Origin: SZUA-36 sp964650905
GTDB taxonomy: Bacteria; Pseudomonadota; Gammaproteobacteria; Xanthomonadales; SZUA-36
Direction: 5' to 3'
Length of the DNA stretch: 41,425 nt
Assembly (NCBI GenBank): GCA_964650905.1
Contig: CAZYVH010000020.1
Coordinates: 1 to 41,425, forward strand
Shown here one piece after another: positions 32,701 to 38,283 of the stretch (positions are counted from its first letter, which is position 1; each line of letters begins with the position of its first letter). The position numbers were made by a program, and so were the translations under genes. The notes under the pieces are model-generated. The model saw nothing but the letters and a program-made list of their open reading frames with translations. It was not told where the DNA came from and made no database searches.

Positions 32701-33239
32701 TCATAACGTTGCTCCTGATCACGTCCGGTGCGCTGAATCTCAAGATAAAATCGATCCGGGAAATCACGCATCCAGTCATGGGCGTACTGACGGGCTTTGG
32801 TGGGGTGTTTGTTGACCAGTGCCTGGCCGACATCGCCTTCGCGGCCACACAACACAATCAAACCCTTTGAGTGTTGTGTCAGCCAGTCACGCCGCAATTG
32901 TGGTATGCCGCGGTGCTGGCCTTGCTGGTAACCCTTGCTGAGCAACTGGCACAGATTCAGGTAACCTTCCCGGTTCTGGCACAGAAGAACCAGTCGATTG
33001 GCCTGTTCCGGTTCGCCCGGGTAGCTGACCAGCACATCGGCCCCGGCGATGGGCTTGACACCTGCGGCAACGGCAGCGCGGTAAAACTTGACCAGCGCGA
33101 AAATATTGAACTGATCCGTCACGGCGACCGCGGGCATACCCAGTTGGCAGCAACGCTTGATGAGTTGTTCAAGCCGCAGGGTACTGTCGACGAGTGAATA
33201 TTCAGTGTGCAGGTGCAGGTGGACAAAAGCTTGGGTCAT
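29778..33239 (-). CDS. dnaE: DNA polymerase III subunit alpha
   Basis: Replicative polymerase, 1153 aa against 1160 in E. coli. The PHP domain comes first (FVHLHLHTEYSLVDST), then the C-family polymerase core with VGPGRGSGAGSLVAY, the catalytic aspartates in PDFDIDF (396-402) and VKFDFLGLRTL near 550. The fingers are marked by YGFNKSHSAAYALVAYQTAWLKAHYPAAFMA read in parts, followed by HhH, OB (about 980-1060) and the C-terminal tau-binding region. It is not next to lpxB/rnhB as in E. coli. It is convergent with the transglycosylase gene and overlaps it by 4 nt. Confidence 0.97.
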   Translation of the reverse strand: MTQAFVHLHLHTEYSLVDSTLRLEQLIKRCCQLGMPAVAVTDQFNIFALVKFYRAAVAAGVKPIAGADVLVSYPGEPEQANRLVLLCQNREGYLNLCQLLSKGYQQGQHRGIPQLRRDWLTQHSKGLIVLCGREGDVGQALVNKHPTKARQYAHDWMRDFPDRFYLEIQRTGRDQEQRYERHTLKLASELGLPVVASNDVRFLERTDFSAHEARVCIHDGRLLADKRREVRYSQEQYLKSPEEMTALFADLPEAIENASELARRCNIELQFGTYYLPDFPTPNGEGVEAYLRKASMVGLARRLKTSGPAQEFSDNDYRDRLELELGVINDMGFPGYFLIVADFIRWAKQNGIPVGPGRGSGAGSLVAYSLEITDIDPLQYELLFERFLNPERISMPDFDIDFCMEKRDLVIDYVAETYGRDQVSQIITYGTMAARAVVRDCGRVLGHGYGFVDSIAKLVPMELGITLPKALQQEPELKKRYEEEEDTHALLDLAMSLEGLTRNAGKHAGGVVIAPSKLTDFTALFCEAGGSNVVTQFDKDDVETIGLVKFDFLGLRTLTIIDWALKAINEQLEKEAKEPIVLEELPLDDGKTFELLQDCRTTAVFQLESAGMKDLVRKLQPDNFNEIIALVALFRPGPLESGMVGDYIDRKHGRAVVSYPHDDLEPILRPTYGVILYQEQVMQIAQTLAGYTLGDADILRRAMGKKKASEMARQRLVFVEGASARGVSDDLANYIFDLMETFAGYGFNKSHSAAYALVAYQTAWLKAHYPAAFMAAVLSADLDNTDKISGFILECRKMKLKIQPPDINQSGYVFRMTGPQSIRYGLGAIKGIGSAAIDLIVNERSVGGLFTSLDDFCNRMDLKKANRRAMETLVRSGAMDALEPTNNRAQLLHNLPRCIHAAEQLQRDQQAGQTDLFGTEPVATSSGTRATVLVNAWPPLQQLQAEKDSLGLYLTGHPVKVHLPDTRHFTTCLLGDIHKRVPMDTRHDRRGVRMTLACLVTNLRRRTPRGHFIAVEDHTGKLDTFFSNESYATYADLLAKDEIVVIEGNVAVDDFRGSYRINANHVMSLAAAKARFATGVTLSVSGPVAGLCNQLASVFSPYKNGRSPVYIHYRNQRARVSLELGSNWNVKPCVELIAALNELEVVKQAGFRY

Positions 33240-33353
33240 GGATTCTATTTTATGGGCGAACGATCATTAATTGCTACTGTCATTATGACCTTGCGGCGGC
33301 AACTGCGGAAGAAAATATTTGGTCATGGTCCATAAGAAATTTCTGTGGAACCG

Positions 33354-33491
33354 CCCCGTCATCCCGGCCCCCGAGCCCCGTCATCCCGGCCCCCGAACCC
33401 CGTCATCCTGGCCCCCGAACCCCGTCATCCCAGCCCCCGAGCCCCGTCATCCCGGCCCCCGGGCCCCGTCATCCCGGACGTGATCCGGGAT
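33354..33491. repeat. 22-bp tandem array ending in a complete palindrome
   Basis: Five consecutive 22-bp units (33354-33375, 33376-33397, 33398-33419, 33420-33441, 33442-33463) share CCCCGTCATCCCGGCCCCCG, with single-base changes. A sixth unit starts identically and then completes a perfect hairpin: ATCCCGGA (33471-33478), loop CGTGA, TCCGGGAT (33484-33491). So the units look like iterated left halves of a palindromic extragenic element. The same core recurs in the array at the right end of the window. Confidence 0.92.
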
Positions 33492-33552
33492 CCACCTTCG
33501 CTCTTAATCACAACACAAAAAGATCAAGATGGACCCCGGGTCGTGGCCCGGG

Positions 33553-33640
33553 GCGACGACCTTTGGGGGAGGCAAGGGCCGCGAATAGCAACGCCCTCTC
33601 GTCGTCCCGTGACCGCGTATAGCGACGACCTTTGGGGGAG
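33553..33640. repeat. 19-bp direct repeat pair
   Basis: GCGACGACCTTTGGGGGAG occurs at 33553-33571 and again at 33622-33640, a 69-bp period. Flanking bases are partly similar (CCCGTGACC near each), so it may be a degenerate duplication of a longer unit. No protein product is associated. Confidence 0.8.
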
Positions 33641-33675
33641 CCCGTGACCTCCGTGCGTTTACCTTGACGTAACAG

Positions 33676-33705
33676 TTGAGATGTTTACCATGCCTGTGGT
33701 ATCTT
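33676..33705 (+). promoter_or_regulatory. Probable tRNA-Val promoter
   Basis: TTGAGA (33676-33681), 18-nt spacer, TATCTT (33700-33705), followed directly by the GC-rich stretch GCGCGCCCCCGG. A GC-rich discriminator is typical of stable-RNA promoters under stringent control. An overlapping alternative is TTGACG (33664-33669) with TACCAT (33686-33691). Confidence 0.4.
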
Positions 33706-33745
33706 GCGCGCCCCCGGTATGACGAATTCCCGGTATGGATTTCAG

Positions 33746-33820
33746 GGGCGCGTAGCTCAGCGGTAGAGCACTGCCTTGACATGGCAGGAGTCACTGGTTC
33801 GATCCCAGTCGTGCCCACCA
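33746..33820 (+). tRNA. valT: tRNA-Val (GAC)
   Basis: A full cloverleaf of 75 nt with encoded CCA. Acceptor GGGCGCG pairs with CGTGCCC; the D arm GCTC/GAGC has loop AGCGGTA; the anticodon stem CTGCC/GGCAG has loop TTGACAT, giving anticodon GAC; the T arm ACTGG/CCAGT has loop TTCGATC. It reads GUC/GUU valine codons. It stands alone upstream of thrS. The symbol is nominal. Confidence 0.97.
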
Positions 33821-33874
33821 TCTTCCCCAGCGGTTTTTCCGTTAAAAAGAGTAGGATACCGGCGCATACATGCG

Positions 33875-34030
33875 TACAATAGTCCGATGGATTTGTGGGA
33901 ACGAACCCACTGTGTGCGAAATCGTCGTTCCTGCCCGAATGGGTTGACTTAGCACCAGGACGCTGTGCGTCCTTTGTTCGTTCTGGGACGGGCGCTCTGT
34001 GTCAGGGTGCCAGAAAAATGTGAGCGTCTA
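33875..34030 (+). promoter_or_regulatory. Structured thrS leader with a Thr-anticodon-like hairpin
   Basis: A candidate -10 TACAAT lies at 33875-33880. Downstream, GGAACGA (33898-33904) pairs with TCGTTCC (33925-33931), or alternatively AACCCA (33904-33909) with TGGGTT (33940-33945). AGGACGCTGTGCGTCCT (33957-33973) is a perfect hairpin. Drawn with a 5-bp stem AGGAC/GTCCT it leaves a 7-nt loop GCTGTGC, with TGT at the position of a tRNA-Thr anticodon. E. coli thrS is autoregulated by a leader that mimics the tRNA-Thr anticodon arm, so a similar operator is possible here. Confidence 0.4.
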
Positions 34031-35953
34031 ATGCCTGTAATTACGTTGCCGGACGGCAGCCTGAAAAACTATGATCAAGCGGTGACCGTCATGCACGTAG
34101 CCGCAGATATCGGACCGGGTTTGGCCAGGGCGACCCTGGCAGGTGTGGTTGATGACCATCTGGTCGATGCGGCTTTTGAAATAAAGGCTGATGCCCGGTT
34201 ACGCATTATTACCGCCAGGGATGAAGAGGGCCTGGATATCATCCGGCATTCCACTGCCCACTTGCTTGCGCAGGCGGTGCAGCGTGTGTTCCCCGATGCC
34301 CAGGTGACTATCGGTCCGGTCATCGAAAACGGCTTTTACTATGATTTTGCTTATGAACCCGGGTTTACACCGGAAGACCTGGAACGGATCAGCGATGAAA
34401 TGCAACGGATCGTCGCTGCCGCATTACCACTAAAGCGCAGCGTTAAAACACGGTCAGAGGCCGTGGCGTATTTCCGCGAGAAGGGTGAGGAGTACAAGGC
34501 ACAGATTATTGAGTCCATACCGGAAAGTGATGAGTTGTCGCTGTATGCGCAGGGTGAGTTCACCGACCTTTGTCGTGGTCCGCATGTTCCCGATACATCG
34601 CATCTTGGCCATTTCAAACTGACCAAACTGGCGGGCGCATACTGGCGTGGTGACAGCAACAACGAGATGTTACAGCGGATTTACGGTACCGCCTGGGCTT
34701 CCAAAAAGGAACTCAACGCCTATTTACATCGCCTCGAAGAAGCGGAAAAACGTGACCACCGGCGTATCGGCAAACAGCTTGACTTGTTCCATTTTCAGGA
34801 AGAGGCGCCTGGCATGGTGTTCTGGCACGACCACGGCTGGACGATATATACCGAGGTGCAAAATTACATGCGCAGGCGCTTGCGCACTGCCGGTTACCTG
34901 GAAGTCAACACGCCGGAAATTGTCGATATCAGCCTGTGGCAGAAATCGGGTCATGCCGACAAGTACCTGGAGAACATGTTTCTGACGGGTTCCGAAGAGC
35001 GCACATTTGCGATCAAGCCAATGAACTGTCCCTGTCATGTACAGATTTTTAACCAGGGCCTGCGCAGTTATCGTGATTTACCCACGCGGATGGCGGAATT
35101 TGGTTCCTGTCACCGTAATGAAGCTTCCGGCGCCTTACATGGCTTGATGCGTGTGCGTGGCTTCACACAAGACGATGCACACATCTTTTGCGCCTCCGGT
35201 CAGGTGCAGGATGAGGCTGCGGCGTTTGTGGATTTGCTCTACAGTGTATATCGGGATTTTGGTTTTGAAGAGGTGCTGGTGGAGTTATCCACCCGCCCTG
35301 AAAAGCGTATCGGTGATGACGCATTGTGGGACCAGGCAGAAAGTGCACTGGCGGCAGCACTCGACGGTACGGGTATCGCATTTAAAGAAAACCCCGGTGA
35401 TGGTGCATTCTATGGGCCGAAAATTGATTTCTCACTAAAAGATACGATTGGACGTGTCTGGCAATGTGGCACATTCCAACTGGATTTCAACATGCCTGCG
35501 CGTCTGGGAGCTGAATATGTGAGTGAGGACGGATCCCGACAGACACCGGTGATGCTGCACCGTGCGATTCTTGGTTCATTGGAGCGTTTTATCGGAATAT
35601 TGATTGAAAATCATGCCGGCAGGATGCCGGTTTGGTTGTCGCCCGTGCAGGTCGTGGTGCTCAATATCACCAACCGACAGGACGAAAGATGCAAAGAAAT
35701 TGCCGAATCCCTTGAAAATCAAGGGTTCCGCGTCGATTTAGACTTGAGAAATGAGAAGATCGGCTTTAAAATCCGCCAGCACACTTTGAGCAGGGTTCCC
35801 TACTTGCTTGTTGTAGGCGACCGGGAGGCCGAAGAGGGGACGGTGGCGGTGCGCACACGCAGTGGTGAAAACCTCGGTGGCATGGACCTTGGGTCTTTTG
35901 TGCAACAGCTAAGTAGTGAAATAGCCCGGCGGGGTCAAATGGCAGGCGGATAA
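34031..35953 (+). CDS. thrS: Threonyl-tRNA synthetase
   Basis: Class II synthetase, 640 aa from ATG 34031 (E. coli 642). Domains: TGS (1-60); editing domain with H73/H77 (HSTAHLLAQ) and C181/H185 (CRGPH); catalytic core with zinc ligands C333 (MNCPCHVQIF), H384 (FTQDDAHIF) and a His near 510 (VMLHRAILGSLERF); anticodon-binding domain from about 540 (SPVQVVVLNITN). All editing and zinc residues match E. coli numbering within one. The open frame extends upstream to 33965 but only the ATG at 34031 aligns with the family N-terminus. First gene of the thrS-infC-rpmI-rplT-pheST-ihfA cluster. Confidence 0.97.
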   Translation: MPVITLPDGSLKNYDQAVTVMHVAADIGPGLARATLAGVVDDHLVDAAFEIKADARLRIITARDEEGLDIIRHSTAHLLAQAVQRVFPDAQVTIGPVIENGFYYDFAYEPGFTPEDLERISDEMQRIVAAALPLKRSVKTRSEAVAYFREKGEEYKAQIIESIPESDELSLYAQGEFTDLCRGPHVPDTSHLGHFKLTKLAGAYWRGDSNNEMLQRIYGTAWASKKELNAYLHRLEEAEKRDHRRIGKQLDLFHFQEEAPGMVFWHDHGWTIYTEVQNYMRRRLRTAGYLEVNTPEIVDISLWQKSGHADKYLENMFLTGSEERTFAIKPMNCPCHVQIFNQGLRSYRDLPTRMAEFGSCHRNEASGALHGLMRVRGFTQDDAHIFCASGQVQDEAAAFVDLLYSVYRDFGFEEVLVELSTRPEKRIGDDALWDQAESALAAALDGTGIAFKENPGDGAFYGPKIDFSLKDTIGRVWQCGTFQLDFNMPARLGAEYVSEDGSRQTPVMLHRAILGSLERFIGILIENHAGRMPVWLSPVQVVVLNITNRQDERCKEIAESLENQGFRVDLDLRNEKIGFKIRQHTLSRVPYLLVVGDREAEEGTVAVRTRSGENLGGMDLGSFVQQLSSEIARRGQMAGG

Positions 35954-36013
35954 TTTTAGTAGCCTGAAGACAACTGGTACAATATACAGGCTACATGAGC
36001 AGGAGAATTTAAC

Positions 36014-36532
36014 ATCGCATCAAAAAAAGAAACGCGGCGCAACGGGGATATTATAGCGCCGCAGATCAGATTGATTGACCAGGAAGGGGAACAGGCGGGG
36101 ATTATGACAGCCGAGCAGGCGCTCGAACTGGCAATGCAGCAAAGCATGGACCTGGTGGAAATTGCTCCCAATGCTGCACCGCCGGTTTGCCGGATCATGG
36201 ATTATGGCAAATATCGTTTTGAAAAGGCAAAGAAAGGCCAGGCGGCCAAGAAGAAACAGAAAGTTACCCATGTAAAGGAAGTTAAATTCCGACCGGGGAC
36301 CGAGCAAGCCGATTACGATGTCAAGATGCGCAATGTGCGGCGGTTTCTGGACGCCGGTGACAAGGTTAAAATTACGCTGCGCTTTCGCGGACGTGAAATG
36401 GCCCACCAGGAACTCGGCGCCCGGATGTTGGCGCGGGTTCGCAATGACCTGGCGGAAGAGGCGGTGGTTGAGCAAATGCCGATTATGGAAGGCCGCCAGA
36501 TGACAATGATGATCAATGGCAAGAGAGCCTGA
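36014..36532 (+). CDS. infC: Translation initiation factor IF-3 (AUC start)
   Basis: Binds the 30S subunit, prevents premature 50S joining and proofreads the start codon. From ATC 36014 it is 172 aa. The N-domain has IIAPQIRLIDQEGEQAGIM and VEIAPNAAPPVCRIMDYGK, a Lys-rich linker follows, and the C-domain has VKFRPGTEQADYDVK and KITLRFRGREMAHQELG. The frame is closed upstream by TGA at 35996. AGGAGA (36001-36006) is 7 nt before ATC 36014, and no ATG, GTG or TTG precedes the conserved N-terminus. A non-canonical start is the known basis of IF-3 autoregulation in E. coli (AUU). An ATG reading would remove the essential N-terminal segment. Confidence 0.95.
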   Translation: MASKKETRRNGDIIAPQIRLIDQEGEQAGIMTAEQALELAMQQSMDLVEIAPNAAPPVCRIMDYGKYRFEKAKKGQAAKKKQKVTHVKEVKFRPGTEQADYDVKMRNVRRFLDAGDKVKITLRFRGREMAHQELGARMLARVRNDLAEEAVVEQMPIMEGRQMTMMINGKRA

Positions 36533-36546
36533 TCAATAATAGAATT

Positions 36547-36675
36547 CAGGCAACCTGCTTTAATGCTGGTGCCTGCAAGAGAAACGTTACCGAGCAAACA
36601 GGAAAGCGCCGGAAAAATCTTCGCCGGCCGCTTGGGTAACGTAACATTAACCGGCCTGAAACAGGCCCTTAGGAG
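36547..36675 (+). promoter_or_regulatory. Folded leader between infC and rpmI (probable L20 autoregulatory site)
   Basis: Three stems are visible. CAGGCAACC (36547-36555) pairs with GGTGCCTG (36568-36575) with one bulge. ACGTTACC (36584-36591) pairs with GGTAACGT (36635-36642) and encloses GCCGG/CCGGC (36608-36612 / 36624-36628). GGCCTG-AAA-CAGGCC (36653-36667) ends 3 nt before the rpmI ribosome site AGGAG (36671-36675). In E. coli and Bacillus L20 represses the operon by binding structured RNA here; the arrangement fits that, but the binding site itself is inferred. Confidence 0.6.
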
Positions 36676-36681
36676 TAAACC

Positions 36682-36879
36682 ATGCCCAAGATGAAAACCA
36701 ATCGGGGTGCGGCCAAGCGCTTTAAGAAGACTGCCACTGGCAAGTTTAAGCGCGGCTATGCATTCAAAAGCCACATACTCACCAAGATGAGCACAAAGCG
36801 TAAACGCAACTTGCGCCGGACTGATGAAATCAGTGCAGCTGACAAGAAAACCGTAAAACGCCTGTTGCCGTATTCATAA
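36682..36879 (+). CDS. rpmI: 50S ribosomal protein L35
   Basis: 65-aa very basic ribosomal protein, full length. MPKMKTNRGAAKRFKKTATG at the start and LRRTDEISAADKKTVKRLLP near the end are the family signature. AGGAG lies 6 nt upstream of ATG 36682. It is cotranscribed with rplT, which begins 15 nt downstream. Confidence 0.98.
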   Translation: MPKMKTNRGAAKRFKKTATGKFKRGYAFKSHILTKMSTKRKRNLRRTDEISAADKKTVKRLLPYS

Positions 36880-36894
36880 TAGGAGACTCATACA

Positions 36895-37251
36895 ATGGCC
36901 AGAGTAAAACGTGGTGTTGTCGCACGCGCGCGGCACAAAAAAGTCTTAAAACAGGCGAAGGGCTATTACGGTGCCCGGCGCAAGGTGTTTCGGGTTGCCA
37001 AGCAGGCGGTGACCAAGGCCGGTCAATATGCTTACCGCGACCGCCGGCAGCGTAAGCGGCAGTTCCGGCGTCTGTGGATTGTACGTATCAATGCAGCAGC
37101 ACGGCAGTTTGACCTGTCCTATAGCCGCTTTATGGATGGTCTTAACAAGGCTGGCATAGAGGTTGACCGCAAGGTATTGGCTGATCTGGCGGTGCATGAC
37201 CTGGAAGCTTTCGGCGCCCTGGCTGAAAAGGCCAAAGCCAGCCTGAGCTGA
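36895..37251 (+). CDS. rplT: 50S ribosomal protein L20
   Basis: 118 aa, full length. It binds 23S rRNA domain II early in 50S assembly and represses its own operon. ARVKRGVVARARHKKVLKQAKGYYG (split here as ARVKRGVVARARHKK and QAKGYYGARR) is the N-terminal basic extension. RKRQFRRLWIVRINAA and LSYSRFMDGL are the globular part. The likely target of its autoregulation is the structured leader at 36547-36675. Confidence 0.98.
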   Translation: MARVKRGVVARARHKKVLKQAKGYYGARRKVFRVAKQAVTKAGQYAYRDRRQRKRQFRRLWIVRINAAARQFDLSYSRFMDGLNKAGIEVDRKVLADLAVHDLEAFGALAEKAKASLS

Positions 37252-37273
37252 GTGTTGTAAGGCTCTGGTATCG

Positions 37274-38272
37274 GTGGAAACGGTCAATCAAATACTGAAG
37301 CAGGCACTGGCTGAAATTGCGGCTTGTCATGAGTTGTCGACGCTGGACGAGCTGCGTGTGCGTTATCTGGGCAAGAAGGGTGAAATTACCGGTCTGTTGA
37401 AATCCCTGGGCACAATGGAACCAGCGCAACGCAGGGCCTTCGGACAGGCGGTCAACCGTGCCAAGACTGAACTGGCCAGGGCCCTCGGTACGCGTAAGCA
37501 GACCCTGGAAGACGCGGCCTTGAATGCCCGTCTTGTCAGTGAGCGCATTGACGTCACGTTGCCGGGCCGAGGCAGGCAGCGTGGCGGCCTGCACCCGGTG
37601 ACCCACAGCATGCAGCGTATCATCGACATATTTTCGAGGCTGGGCTACGACGTTGCCACCGGTCCGGAGGTCGAAGATGATTACCATAATTTTGAATCGC
37701 TGAATTTCCCGCCCCATCACCCTGCGCGTGCCATGCACGACACCTTTTATTTTGGAGATGGAAGGTTGTTGCGTACGCATACCTCGCCGGTGCAGATACG
37801 CGTTATGCAAAAGCGTGGGGCACCGGTACGGATCATTGCGCCGGGCAAGGTGTTCCGTAGCGATTATGACCAGACACACACACCAATGTTTCACCAGGTT
37901 GAAGGTTTGCTGGTCGGTGAGACCGTGACCATGGCGGATCTGAAGGGTGTGTTGCAGCAATTTGTCAATGCGTTTTTTGAAACTTCGCTGGCGATGCGCT
38001 TCCGGCCATCTTATTTTCCGTTCACCGAGCCATCAGCCGAGGTTGATATCAGCTGGGACCGTGGTGCGGGTAAAGCACCGGGCTGGTTGGAAATCCTCGG
38101 TTGCGGAATGGTCCATCCCAACGTCCTGAAGGCCTGTCAAATCGACAGTGAAAAATACATTGGTTATGCCTTTGGCATGGGTGTGGAGCGTCTGGCGATG
38201 TTGCGCTACGGGGTAACCGACTTGCGTCAGTTATTCGAAAACGATGTGCGCTTTTTGCGCCAGTTTCACTAG
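37274..38272 (+). CDS. pheS: Phenylalanyl-tRNA synthetase alpha subunit
   Basis: Catalytic subunit of the alpha2beta2 class IIc synthetase, 332 aa (E. coli 327). The start is GTG 37274 with AAGG about 11 nt upstream; it aligns with the family coiled-coil N-terminus (LRVRYLGKKGEITGLLKSLG). Class II motifs: HPVTHSMQRIIDIFSRLGY (motif 1), FRSDYDQTHTPMFHQVEG (motif 2), and FGMGVERLAMLRYGVTDLR (motif 3). FTEPSAEVDISW forms part of the phenylalanine pocket. The spacing of 22 nt after rplT suggests the same transcript. Confidence 0.97.
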   Translation: METVNQILKQALAEIAACHELSTLDELRVRYLGKKGEITGLLKSLGTMEPAQRRAFGQAVNRAKTELARALGTRKQTLEDAALNARLVSERIDVTLPGRGRQRGGLHPVTHSMQRIIDIFSRLGYDVATGPEVEDDYHNFESLNFPPHHPARAMHDTFYFGDGRLLRTHTSPVQIRVMQKRGAPVRIIAPGKVFRSDYDQTHTPMFHQVEGLLVGETVTMADLKGVLQQFVNAFFETSLAMRFRPSYFPFTEPSAEVDISWDRGAGKAPGWLEILGCGMVHPNVLKACQIDSEKYIGYAFGMGVERLAMLRYGVTDLRQLFENDVRFLRQFH

Positions 38273-38283
38273 GGCCTCCGTTC

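Larger units (their letters stand above)
33240..33660. other. Repeat-filled intergenic region upstream of dnaE and tRNA-Val
   Basis: There is no credible gene. The region holds the 22-bp tandem array (33354-33491) and a 19-bp direct repeat pair, annotated separately. Open frames crossing it read as Pro/Arg/Ser repeats, which is translation of the array rather than protein. The dnaE promoter should lie in 33240-33350 on the minus strand, but no clear hexamers were found. Confidence 0.6.

Noticed and set aside
33194..33647. Open frames across the tandem array translating to Pro/Arg/Ser repeats
   Set aside because: The frames exist only because the repeat lacks stops in those phases. There is no ribosome site, and the repeat is palindromic extragenic DNA.
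33821..33860. Intrinsic terminator after tRNA-Val
   Set aside because: There is a CGG-TTTTT-CCG motif, but the stem is only 3 bp and the T-run is in the loop, not after the stem.
37142..37960. 272-codon minus-strand frame across rplT/pheS
   Set aside because: It is a shadow of conserved coding sequence on the plus strand, with a His/Gln/Arg-rich product typical of antisense reading.
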